15,890 bases of DNA, from positions 1-15,890 of the forward strand of contig LIBD01000009.1 of NCBI GenBank assembly GCA_001437855.1, given 5' to 3'. The stretch is from Actinobacteria bacterium BACL4 MAG-120820-bin23 (GTDB taxonomy: Bacteria; Actinomycetota; Actinomycetes; Nanopelagicales; Nanopelagicaceae). Shown in pieces: positions 7,871 to 14,937 of this stretch (position 1 is the stretch's first letter; every line of letters starts with the position of its first letter). The notes beneath the pieces were generated by a model. That model was not told where the DNA came from. It made no database searches and saw only the letters and a list, made by a program, of their open reading frames with translations. The position numbers and the translations under genes were made by a program.

Positions 7871-8827
7871 ATGAGCAGAACTGGAAAAGTTACAGTAGTT
7901 GGGTCTGGCTTTTATGGATCAACAACCGCCCTTCGCTTAGCAGAATACAATATTTTCGAGAGTGTAGTTTTAACTGACATAGTAGAAGGAAAACCTGAAG
8001 GATTAGCTTTAGATATAAATCAATCAAGATCAATTGAAAATTTTGAAACCAAGGTATTTGGAGCAACAACTACTAGTGATGGCGCTGGTTATGAAAAAAC
8101 AGCTAGCTCAGATGTTGTAGTAATTACAGCAGGACTACCCCGTAAACCTGGAATGAGCCGAATGGATTTAATTGGCGTTAATGCTGGAATTGTTAGAGGA
8201 GTTGCTGAGAATATTGCCAAGCACTCACCAAACGCAGTAGTAATTGTGGTTTCTAATCCGTTAGATGAAATGACTGCACTTGCCCAGATTGCTACTAAAT
8301 TTCCACACAACAAAGTTATGGGGCAAGCTGGAATTTTAGATACTGCTAGATTTACAAATTTTGTTGCCGAAAAATGTAAGGTTGAAGTTTCTGTTGTAAA
8401 AACACTAACTCTTGGCTCTCATGGTGAGACGATGGTGCCAGTTCCAAGTCGATGCACAGTAAATGGAAAAGCACTTTCAGATGTTTTATCACAAAGTGAG
8501 ATTTCAGAATTAGTGGATAAAACTCGTAACGGTGGAGCTGAGATCGTTGCTCTTTTAAAAACTGGATCTGCCTACTACGCCCCATCTGCTGCAGCAGCTC
8601 GAATGGCTAAAGCAGTGATTACAGATTCAAATGAAGTTATGCCAGTTTGTGCTTGGGTAAATGGTGAGTATGGGATCTCTGGCGTGTATTTAGGTGTTGA
8701 GGCACAAATTGGAAAGAATGGCATTACAAAAGTTATGGAAACTAATTTAACTAGCGATGAGCTCTCGTCTTTGAAAGTTGCTGCAGAGGCAGTTCGTGCA
8801 AAACAAGCAGATGTTAAAGATCTCTAA
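7871..8827 (+). CDS. mdh: NAD-dependent malate dehydrogenase (LDH-like type)
   Basis: Oxidises malate to oxaloacetate in the TCA cycle. The 318-residue protein belongs to the LDH-like malate dehydrogenase group. It has an N-terminal dinucleotide-binding loop GSGFYG (11-16), Asp36 at the end of the second strand (favouring NAD over NADP), and the substrate loop LPRKPGMSR with Arg91 and Arg97. The positively charged residue in this loop selects dicarboxylates such as oxaloacetate rather than pyruvate. Asp157 and Arg160 (ILDTARF) with catalytic His184 (GSHGETMVPV) complete the active site. The GSGFYG loop differs from the more common GAGNVG. A clear ribosome binding site precedes the ATG. icd follows after 14 nt. 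Confidence 0.95.
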   Translation: MSRTGKVTVVGSGFYGSTTALRLAEYNIFESVVLTDIVEGKPEGLALDINQSRSIENFETKVFGATTTSDGAGYEKTASSDVVVITAGLPRKPGMSRMDLIGVNAGIVRGVAENIAKHSPNAVVIVVSNPLDEMTALAQIATKFPHNKVMGQAGILDTARFTNFVAEKCKVEVSVVKTLTLGSHGETMVPVPSRCTVNGKALSDVLSQSEISELVDKTRNGGAEIVALLKTGSAYYAPSAAAARMAKAVITDSNEVMPVCAWVNGEYGISGVYLGVEAQIGKNGITKVMETNLTSDELSSLKVAAEAVRAKQADVKDL

Positions 8828-8831
8828 GGGC

Positions 8832-8835
8832 GGAG
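8832..8835 (+). promoter_or_regulatory. Ribosome binding site that fixes the icd start
   Basis: GGAG lies 6 nt before the ATG at 8842, but only 3 nt before the adjacent in-frame TTG at 8839. The ATG is therefore the likely start. Confidence 0.6.
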
Positions 8836-8841
8836 CGGTTG

Positions 8842-10056
8842 ATGAATAAAATCAAAGTAGAAGGAACCGTTGTTGAACTAGATGGTGATGAAATGACCAG
8901 AATAATCTGGCAATTTATCAAGGATTCATTAATTCTTCCTTACCTAGATATAAATCTTGAGTATTACGACTTAGGAGTTGAATACCGCGACAAAACTGAT
9001 GACCAAGTAACTATTGATTCTGCTCATGCAATTCAAAAGCATGGCGTGGGAGTTAAGTGCGCGACAATTACACCAGATGAAGCACGAGTAAAAGAGTTTA
9101 ATTTAAAGAAAATGTGGAAATCTCCTAATGGCACAATTCGTAATATTTTAGGTGGCGTAATTTTCCGAGAGCCAATTATTATAAAAAATGTACCTAGATT
9201 AATTCCACACTGGAATAAGCCAATCGTAATTGGCCGTCATGCTTTTGGTGATCAGTACCGAGCAACAGATTTTAAAGTTCCAGGAGCTGGAAAGTTAACT
9301 ATGACTTTTACCCCACAAGATGGTTCAAAGCCAATGGAGTTTAATGTCTTTGATTTTCCATCATCAGGTGTTGCGATGGCAATGTATAACTTAGATGACT
9401 CAATTCGTGATTTTGCTAGAGCTTCCTTTAACTATGGCTTGATTAGAAAATATCCAGTTTTTCTATCAACAAAAAATACAATTCTTAAAGCTTATGATGG
9501 TCGTTTTAAGGATATCTTTGCTGAAGTTTTTGAAAAAGAGTTCAAAGCTGAATTTGATAAGAACAATTTAGAGTATGACCACAGGCTTATAGATGACATG
9601 GTTGCTACCTCACTTCGCTGGGAGGGTGGATATATTTGGGCTTGCAAGAATTACGATGGTGATGTGCAGTCCGACACTGTGGCCCAAGGTTACGGCTCAT
9701 TAGGTTTAATGACATCGGTATTAATGACACCAGATGGCAAAACAGTTGAGGCAGAGGCAGCTCATGGGACTGTGACTCGTCATTACCGAGATCACCAAGT
9801 GGGTAAAGCCACCTCTACTAATCCAATTGCCTCTATCTTTGCTTGGACACAAGGATTAGTTCATCGGGCAAAGTTAGATAACACTCCTAAGGTTGCCGAA
9901 TTTGCAAAGACATTAGAAAGAGTGTGTATAGCCACGGTTGAAAGTGGAAAGATGACTAAAGATTTGGCACTTTTAATTGGTAAAGATGCACCATGGCTTA
10001 ACACTCAAGAGTTTTTAGCAGCAATTGATGAAAATTTACGAAAGGCTATGGCCTAA
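8842..10056 (+). CDS. icd: NADP-dependent isocitrate dehydrogenase, homodimeric eukaryote-like type
   Basis: Oxidatively decarboxylates isocitrate to 2-oxoglutarate, producing NADPH. The 404-residue sequence belongs to the dimeric type II enzymes that include human IDH1. Substrate residues fall at the same numbers as in IDH1: SPNGTIRN begins at Ser94 with Asn96 and Arg100, and GRHAFGDQYRATDF contains Arg132. The cofactor segment AAHGTVTRHYR with Arg313 and His314 marks NADP preference. STNPIASIFAWTQGL is a further family block. The ATG at 8842 is chosen because of the GGAG spacing. It lies 14 nt behind mdh, so the two probably share a transcript, which ends at the terminator at 10067-10102. 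Confidence 0.96.
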   Translation: MNKIKVEGTVVELDGDEMTRIIWQFIKDSLILPYLDINLEYYDLGVEYRDKTDDQVTIDSAHAIQKHGVGVKCATITPDEARVKEFNLKKMWKSPNGTIRNILGGVIFREPIIIKNVPRLIPHWNKPIVIGRHAFGDQYRATDFKVPGAGKLTMTFTPQDGSKPMEFNVFDFPSSGVAMAMYNLDDSIRDFARASFNYGLIRKYPVFLSTKNTILKAYDGRFKDIFAEVFEKEFKAEFDKNNLEYDHRLIDDMVATSLRWEGGYIWACKNYDGDVQSDTVAQGYGSLGLMTSVLMTPDGKTVEAEAAHGTVTRHYRDHQVGKATSTNPIASIFAWTQGLVHRAKLDNTPKVAEFAKTLERVCIATVESGKMTKDLALLIGKDAPWLNTQEFLAAIDENLRKAMA

Positions 10057-10066
10057 ATTTTGTTAT

Positions 10067-10102
10067 TTAAAAACCCCACTCAATTAAGAGTGGGGTTTTT
10101 AA
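10067..10102. terminator. Strong bidirectional intrinsic terminator
   Basis: A perfect stem of 13 bp, AAAAACCCCACTC (10069-10081) pairing with GAGTGGGGTTTTT (10088-10100), encloses a 6-nt loop (AATTAA); two more A-T pairs extend its base. It has a T-run on the right arm and A-run on the left, so it can end both icd (plus strand) and the ABC ATPase gene (minus strand), which converge here. Confidence 0.93.
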
Positions 10103-10111
10103 TTTAATAAA

Positions 10112-11194
10112 TTAGTTGATTCGCTTTCCAGTTGCAGCATCAAATAGGTGAACTACATCAGGATTAGCCCCAACAGTGACAGTTTGACCTGGCTTTGGTG
10201 GATTTTTTGGATCCCAACGAATAATTACCTGGCCTAACTCCTCACTGGTATTAGCAAATTTCAGTGATTTATCAACAGGTTTTCCGTAAACAAATGCATC
10301 TGCACCTAGCTCTTCTACTACCTCAACTGCTACCTCAAATCCAGTTGTAGCTGGCGTAAAGCCCTCTGGCCTAATTCCAACTGTTACCGCAGATGCAGAA
10401 GATGATGGGACCGCAACTGCTAGATTTCCGAGCATTGCTTTTCCACCAGAGACGGCAGCGGTAAGTAGGTTCATAGCTGGTGAGCCAATAAAACCTGCAA
10501 CAAATACATTTTGTGGTTTTTCATATAGATTACGCGGCGTATCAACTTGTTGTAGTAATCCATCTTTCAAAACTGCTACTCGGTCTCCCATAGTCATAGC
10601 CTCAACCTGATCATGAGTTACATAAACAGTTGTAATTCCAAGGCGACGTTGTAAGGCGGCAATTTGAGTTCTAGTTGCAACTCTTAATTTTGCATCCAAG
10701 TTCGAAAGCGGTTCATCCATCAAGAACACCTGAGGCTCACGAACAATTGCCCGTCCCATAGCTACTCGCTGGCGTTGTCCACCAGATAATGCTTTAGGTT
10801 TACGATCTAGATAATCCTCTAGATCTAATAACTTTGCCGCTTCTCTAACTCTACGATCCCGCTCTTCTTTGGCAACGCCAGCAATCTTTAATGCAAATCC
10901 CATATTTTCAGCTACAGACATGTGTGGATAGAGTGCATAGGATTGAAAAACCATTGCAATATCACGATCCTTTGGCGCAACATTTGTTACATCTTTATCG
11001 CCAATATGAATACTTCCAGTATCAATCTCCTCTAGCCCAGCTAACATGCGAAGCGAGGTAGATTTACCACAACCTGATGGGCCTACTAATACTAAAAATT
11101 CACCATCTTTAACAGTCAGATCTAATTTATCTACTGCTGGTTTAGTTGTTCCTGGATAGATTCTTGATGCTTGAGAAAATACAACTGATGCCAT
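10112..11194 (-). CDS. Sugar-type ABC transporter ATP-binding protein (MalK/UgpC/MsiK family)
   Basis: Energises import by sugar or glycerol-3-phosphate ABC transporters at the inner face of the membrane. The 360-residue protein has Walker A GPSGCGKST (38-46), the Q-loop Gln84, signature LSGGQ (136-140), Walker B with DE (160-161) and the switch His194. The remainder, from about residue 235, is a TOBE-type regulatory domain with the GIRPEGF motif typical of MalK relatives. No binding protein or permease gene is next to it, so it is probably a shared ATPase serving several transporters encoded elsewhere, as MsiK does in Streptomyces and MsmK/MsmX in Firmicutes. That role, and the substrate, are inferred from context. 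GAGGGAG (11210-11204 on the minus strand) is a good ribosome binding site 9 nt before the ATG. Confidence 0.93.
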   Translation of the reverse strand: MASVVFSQASRIYPGTTKPAVDKLDLTVKDGEFLVLVGPSGCGKSTSLRMLAGLEEIDTGSIHIGDKDVTNVAPKDRDIAMVFQSYALYPHMSVAENMGFALKIAGVAKEERDRRVREAAKLLDLEDYLDRKPKALSGGQRQRVAMGRAIVREPQVFLMDEPLSNLDAKLRVATRTQIAALQRRLGITTVYVTHDQVEAMTMGDRVAVLKDGLLQQVDTPRNLYEKPQNVFVAGFIGSPAMNLLTAAVSGGKAMLGNLAVAVPSSSASAVTVGIRPEGFTPATTGFEVAVEVVEELGADAFVYGKPVDKSLKFANTSEELGQVIIRWDPKNPPKPGQTVTVGANPDVVHLFDAATGKRIN

Positions 11195-11213
11195 GATTTA
11201 TTGCTCCCTCTTC

Positions 11214-11231
11214 CGGGTAGGTACGTACCCG
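11214..11231 (-). promoter_or_regulatory. Hairpin in the leader of the ABC ATPase gene
   Basis: CGGGTA and TACCCG form a 6-bp stem with a 6-nt loop, ending 3 nt before the ribosome binding site on the minus strand. The central ten bases GGTACGTACC (11220-11229) are also a perfect palindrome, so the site could act as DNA rather than RNA. Its role is unknown. Confidence 0.35.
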
Positions 11232-11250
11232 ACGATCCGTTGGATGAAGG

Positions 11251-11266
11251 TCTCACAATTGTGAGA
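11251..11266. promoter_or_regulatory. 16-bp perfect palindrome, operator candidate
   Basis: TCTCACAATTGTGAGA is a perfect inverted repeat in the divergent spacer. A possible minus-strand -10 box (TAGTCT, 11280-11275) would place transcription start near 11268, directly in front of it, which is a common place for a repressor operator. The AT-centred half-site does not identify a regulator family. No regulator gene is nearby. Confidence 0.5.
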
Positions 11267-11351
11267 GTTGGCAAAGACTACGACATTCTGGCCAAAAAGG
11301 GGAGGTAGCCCCTAATTACGCTCAACTTAGCCCTCAGCAGGCTGGCACGGT

Positions 11352-11357
11352 TATCAT
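11352..11357 (+). promoter_or_regulatory. Predicted -10 element of the CorC/HlyC-type gene (leaderless type)
   Basis: TATCAT ends 6 nt before the ATG at 11364, and no Shine-Dalgarno sequence precedes that ATG. No good -35 box is visible. Start of transcription would fall at or beside the start codon. Confidence 0.4.
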
Positions 11358-11363
11358 TAAGTA

Positions 11364-12650
11364 ATGATTGAAGGCGTTCTACAAAGTATTGCAATCGTGC
11401 TCGGCCTAATTGCTTTGGGCGGAATATTTGCCGCAGCCGAGATCGCCCTAATCTCACTCAGAGAGTCCCAGGTAAAGCAGATTGCCGTTAAAGGCAAGCG
11501 CGGTGCTCGGGTGTTTAAATTAAGCAAAAACCCAAATAGATTTTTAGCAGCTGTTCAGGTAGGTATCACCTTGTGTGGATTTCTCTCAGCAGCCCTTGGC
11601 GCTGAACAGTTAGGAAAGTATGTAATTCCTGAATTAGAGGGTGTCGGAATTTCATCACAATATAGTGAGATTATTTCCATTGTCGCCATCACATTAGTAA
11701 TCGCATATATATCACTGGTATTTGGCGAGCTGGTACCAAAACGTTTAGCACTATATAAGAGTGAGTCTATTGCGCTCGCAACAGCATCAACATTAGATTT
11801 TGTTGCAACAATTTTTAGACCAATTATTTGGTTGCTATCTCATTCAACCGATCTAATTCTAAAAATATTTGGCATCAATTCAAAAATGCAGCAGAATCAA
11901 ATATCAGAAGTAGAACTTATGGAATTAGTTAGTGGTCATGCAGATTTAACAAAAGAAGAGCGAGAAATTGTTGAAGAGGTTTTTAATGCCAGCGATAGGT
12001 TAATTCATGAAATTATGGTTCCTAGAACCGAAGTAGATTTTCTGGACGCTTCACTGTCAATTTCACAAGCAAGAAAAATGGCGGTTGAATTAGCTCATTC
12101 ACGTTATCCTGTGGTACGGGGCAGTAGCGATGAAGTAATTGGATTTTTGCATGTGCGAGATCTTTTAAATCCAAAATTAGATGATGCGCAAATAACTATT
12201 ATGGAATTAATACGCGATATATTATTTTTACCCGGCACTAAAGGAGTATTGCCAGCATTGACTGAGATGCAAACAAAGCGTCAACATATCGCAATAGTTT
12301 TGGATGAATATGGTGGTACAGATGGCATAGTTACGCTAGAGAATTTAGTAGAATGTTTAATTGGTGAGATTCATGATGAATACGATCCACATGAAGCTGA
12401 TAAATCTTTTGAAAAGCGTACTGGCGATATTGAATTAGATGGCTTGATTTCACTTGAAGAGCTACAAGAAGTATCTGGTATTTTATTGCCGGAAGGTCCC
12501 TATGAGACATTGAGTGGTTTTTTCATGCATAATTTAGGAAGAATTGCTCAAGCCAATGATGTAATAAAAATTAATGGTGCGCGCTTTACAATTGTCAGCA
12601 TGAATGGCAAACGAGTAGGGCAGATTTTACTGGCTAAAGATGGCGCTTAA
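11364..12650 (+). CDS. CorC/HlyC-family membrane protein with CBS domains
   Basis: A 428-residue protein with the three-part layout of the CNNM/CorC family, linked to magnesium or cobalt efflux and ion homeostasis. The N-terminal CNNM domain (about 1-190) has hydrophobic helices near 5-25, 65-85, 105-125 and 145-170, with AEIALISLR, GITLCGFLSAALGA and FGELVPKRLAL. The CBS pair (about 210-330) contains IMVPRTEV, SRYPVV and IVLDEYGGTDGIVTLENL. The C-terminal CorC_HlyC domain contains YETLSGFFMHNLGRI. The historical haemolysin name does not imply toxicity. The first 50 codons are much richer in GC than the rest (about 54% over 11401-11520 against roughly 38% after). The stop touches the trpS ATG with no gap. 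Confidence 0.92.
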   Translation: MIEGVLQSIAIVLGLIALGGIFAAAEIALISLRESQVKQIAVKGKRGARVFKLSKNPNRFLAAVQVGITLCGFLSAALGAEQLGKYVIPELEGVGISSQYSEIISIVAITLVIAYISLVFGELVPKRLALYKSESIALATASTLDFVATIFRPIIWLLSHSTDLILKIFGINSKMQQNQISEVELMELVSGHADLTKEEREIVEEVFNASDRLIHEIMVPRTEVDFLDASLSISQARKMAVELAHSRYPVVRGSSDEVIGFLHVRDLLNPKLDDAQITIMELIRDILFLPGTKGVLPALTEMQTKRQHIAIVLDEYGGTDGIVTLENLVECLIGEIHDEYDPHEADKSFEKRTGDIELDGLISLEELQEVSGILLPEGPYETLSGFFMHNLGRIAQANDVIKINGARFTIVSMNGKRVGQILLAKDGA

Positions 12651-13649
12651 ATGAGCAACAAGAGAGTCTTATCTGGCATCCAGCCAACTCATGATTCGTT
12701 TCATCTTGGTAACTATTTGGGTGCACTTAAACAATGGGTTGAGTTACAGGAAAATAATGACGCTTTTTACTGCGTTGTTGATCTACATGCGTTGACTGTA
12801 GAGACTGATCCAAAGCTTCTTCAACAAAGAACTTTAGTATCAGCTGCTCAATTAATCGCAATCGGAATTAATCCAGACAAATCAACCTTGTTTGTACAGT
12901 CTCAAGTACCTGCCCACAATCAATTAGCTTGGGTATTTGAATGTATAACTGGATTTGGTGAGGCAAGCCGAATGACTCAATTTAAAGATAAGTCTAAGAA
13001 AGGTGGAGCAGAGCGAACAAATGTTGGTTTGTTTACTTATCCGATTTTGCAAGCTGCTGATATTTTACTTTATCAACCAGATTTTGTGCCAGTTGGTGAA
13101 GATCAACGTCAGCATGTTGAGTTAACTAGGGATATTGCTGAAAGATTTAACAAAAAATTTGATAAAGTTTTTAATATTCCTCAAGCCCAAATAATTAAGT
13201 CGCTAGCAAAAATTAATGACCTGCAAGACCCAACGGCAAAAATGAGCAAATCAGCTGCCTCCATGTCTGGAGTTATTGAGCTATTAGATTCTGCAGATAC
13301 TACAATGAAAAAATTCAAATCTTCAGTTACAGATGATGGTAAAGAGGTTAGATTCGATGAAAAAGAAAAGCCAGGGATTTCAAATCTATTGACAATTCAC
13401 TCAGCACTTTCAGGTAAATCAATCACTGAGGTAGAAAATGATTTTTCAGGTAAAGGATATGGTGATTTCAAAACAGCTGTTGCAGAGGTTGTAATTTCCG
13501 CTCTTGAGCCGATTGCAAAGCGAACAAATGAATTAATGTCTGATCGATCAGAGTTAACAAAGATACTAAAATCTGGGGCGATAAAGGCAAATCAAGTAGC
13601 TTCAGAAACTTTGAAGGCTGCTTACTCTGCTATAGGTCTTATTTCGTAG
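12651..13649 (+). CDS. trpS: Tryptophanyl-tRNA synthetase
   Basis: Class I aminoacyl-tRNA synthetase that charges tRNA-Trp. The HIGH-type motif is HLGN (18-21) after the start SGIQPTHDSFHLGNY, and the ATP-binding KMSKS is at 197-201. GEDQRQHVELTRDIAERFN is the typical TrpRS block between them. Its 332 residues match the usual bacterial length. It starts exactly after the stop of the CBS protein, so it depends on that transcript or on coupled translation; no ribosome binding site of good quality is seen, only weak purine-rich sequence within the upstream gene. Physical linkage to the CBS protein does not show a shared role. Confidence 0.97.
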   Translation: MSNKRVLSGIQPTHDSFHLGNYLGALKQWVELQENNDAFYCVVDLHALTVETDPKLLQQRTLVSAAQLIAIGINPDKSTLFVQSQVPAHNQLAWVFECITGFGEASRMTQFKDKSKKGGAERTNVGLFTYPILQAADILLYQPDFVPVGEDQRQHVELTRDIAERFNKKFDKVFNIPQAQIIKSLAKINDLQDPTAKMSKSAASMSGVIELLDSADTTMKKFKSSVTDDGKEVRFDEKEKPGISNLLTIHSALSGKSITEVENDFSGKGYGDFKTAVAEVVISALEPIAKRTNELMSDRSELTKILKSGAIKANQVASETLKAAYSAIGLIS

Positions 13650-13673
13650 TAATTTTCCCAAAAAACCTAAATA

Positions 13674-13701
13674 AACTCTTAACTCTTGATTTAGAGTTTA
13701 T
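13674..13701 (+). promoter_or_regulatory. Repeated half-sites over the BMP promoter, operator candidate
   Basis: AACTCTT occurs twice in tandem (13674-13680, 13681-13687), and its reverse complement core AGAGTT follows at 13693-13698. The outer copy forms a 9-bp inverted repeat with the right arm (ATAAACTCT at 13671-13679, AGAGTTTAT at 13693-13701). The sites cover the predicted -35 and spacer, as a repressor operator would. Confidence 0.4.
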
Positions 13702-13706
13702 ATAAT
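13679..13706 (+). promoter_or_regulatory. Predicted promoter of the BMP transporter operon
   Basis: TTAACT (13679-13684) and a consensus TATAAT (13701-13706) lie 16 bp apart. Transcription would start near 13713, leaving a leader of about 110 nt before the TTG start, which is unusually long for this compact genome. Confidence 0.6.
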
Positions 13707-13712
13707 TCTAAA

Positions 13713-13823
13713 CAAATCGTAATCTACCTGGCAGGGCGTTGCCTTATTGAAAATCAGCCTTACCGATAGGGTCTGCCTACAACCAACCCCAGTTATTTTG
13801 GGAACTAGTCCTTGGGAGGGATT
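13713..13823 (+). promoter_or_regulatory. Possible structured leader of the BMP gene
   Basis: GGCAG (13730-13734) can pair with CTGCC (13773-13777), enclosing two small hairpins (GGC/GCC at 13735-13743 and CCT/AGG at 13758-13770). Further down, CCCA (13788-13791) can pair either with TGGG (13799-13802) or, with its next base, with TTGGG at 13812-13816, which overlaps the ribosome binding site. That allows two alternative folds. A direct repeat GCCTTA is at 13741 and 13757. I do not recognise any known riboswitch class. Confidence 0.3.
13814..13820 (+). promoter_or_regulatory. Ribosome binding site that fixes the BMP start
   Basis: GGGAGGG directly precedes the TTG at 13824 (3-4 nt from its core). 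An in-frame TTG at 13812 overlaps this site and so is not a plausible start. Confidence 0.7.
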
Positions 13824-14864
13824 TTGAAAAAATCATTTAAATTCATAGTAGCCGTTGCGGCTACTTCGCTTGTGGCATCTGTTGCAGTAACACCTGCAGC
13901 ACATGGTGCGACTAAGCAAAAAGTTTGTGTTGCGCTAGACACCGCTGGTATTAATGACAAGTCATTTAACCAGAGCTCATATGAGGGTGCCAAAATGGCT
14001 CTTCAACGAGGATTTGCCTCTTCAATCAAGTATGCACCCGCAAAATCAAATGCTGATTACGCTCCGAATATCACTAAATTCATTTCCGAAAAATGTACTT
14101 TAATTGTTGGAGTTGGATTCTTATTAGGTGATGCAATTGCAGCAGCAGCCAAAGCAAACCCAAATGTTAAGTTTGGATTTGTTGACGGTTGGGGTCTAGG
14201 TAATAACGTTAAGGCAATTACCTACAAGACTGATGAGAACTCATTTATTGTTGGATACATGGCAGCAGCCATGAGTAAGACCGGCAAAGTGGGAACTTAC
14301 GGCGGATTGCAAATTCCTACAGTTACAATATTTATGGAAGGCTATGCAAATGGTGTAGCTCACTACAATCTAATGAAGAACAAGAATGTTCAGGTATTGG
14401 GTTGGAATACAGAGACTAAGACTGGAACTTTCCTAGGTGGTTTTGATGACACTACTAAAGCCCTACAGACTTCAATCTCATTAGAGCAACAGGGTGCAGA
14501 TTTCATCTTCCCAGTTGCCGGTGGAATGCAAGCAACAACAGCTGCAAATAGCCAAAAAACTAAGAAATCAAGTGTTATTTGGGTAGATGCAAAAGTTATG
14601 AATACTGGCAAGCAATATGCAAATGTAACTCCAGTATCAGTTGTTAAGGGATTAGCAGAGGGTGTATTTGCTACTATCAAGGAAGCTCATGATGGTAAGT
14701 TCACAAGCAAAGCGTATGTTGGAACAATGGCTAACAAAGGCGTATCCATTGCATTAACTCCAGCTTGGAAGAAAAAAATCCCAGCAAAACTTAAAGCTGA
14801 AATCAAACAGCTATCTAAGGATATTGCAGCAGGAAGAATTCTTGCGCTAGATCCAATCGAGTAA
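13824..14864 (+). CDS. BMP-family ABC transporter substrate-binding protein (nucleoside-type)
   Basis: Extracytoplasmic solute-binding protein of the BMP/PnrA family, whose characterised members bind purine nucleosides. From the TTG at 13824 (346 residues) it has a signal peptide: Lys2-Lys3, a hydrophobic core at about 5-23, then PAAHGA with probable cleavage after Ala26 or Ala29. The mature part starts with VALDTAGINDKSFNQSSYEG, where NDKSFNQ is the family ligand-site motif, followed by GDAIAAAA, FGFVDGWG, YMAAAMSKTGKVG, FPVAGGMQATT and VIWVDAK. The family is usually lipid-anchored, but no lipobox cysteine is present; the only nearby Cys35 follows QKV and is not a lipobox. Substrate is inferred from the family and not proven. 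A terminator separates it from the ATPase gene downstream. Confidence 0.9.
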   Translation: MKKSFKFIVAVAATSLVASVAVTPAAHGATKQKVCVALDTAGINDKSFNQSSYEGAKMALQRGFASSIKYAPAKSNADYAPNITKFISEKCTLIVGVGFLLGDAIAAAAKANPNVKFGFVDGWGLGNNVKAITYKTDENSFIVGYMAAAMSKTGKVGTYGGLQIPTVTIFMEGYANGVAHYNLMKNKNVQVLGWNTETKTGTFLGGFDDTTKALQTSISLEQQGADFIFPVAGGMQATTAANSQKTKKSSVIWVDAKVMNTGKQYANVTPVSVVKGLAEGVFATIKEAHDGKFTSKAYVGTMANKGVSIALTPAWKKKIPAKLKAEIKQLSKDIAAGRILALDPIE

Positions 14865-14878
14865 TAAATTAATAAATT

Positions 14879-14913
14879 ACTGGGTAGGCTAGAAATTAAC
14901 CTACCCAGTTTTT
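14879..14913 (+). terminator. Intrinsic terminator between binding-protein and ATPase genes
   Basis: A 10-bp perfect stem ACTGGGTAGG (14879-14888) with CCTACCCAGT (14900-14909) and an 11-nt loop is followed by a T-run. Partial readthrough would give more binding protein than ATPase, as is common in importer operons. Confidence 0.88.
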
Positions 14914-14937
14914 AATTTAAAAAAGGCCAGAGGAAAT

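Noticed and set aside
11299..11312. GGGG/CCCC hairpin in the divergent spacer
   Set aside because: Only four pairs with a 6-nt loop; likely chance in a GC-rich stretch.
13671..13701. Inverted repeat as an intrinsic terminator for trpS
   Set aside because: The stem is AT-rich with a 13-nt loop, lacks a T-run, and runs into a consensus -10 box; it fits a promoter or operator better.
13713..13823. Purine or 2'-deoxyguanosine riboswitch upstream of the nucleoside-type importer
   Set aside because: TCTACC and GGTCTGCCTAC look faintly similar, but the conserved loop sequences and the order of stems of that class are missing.
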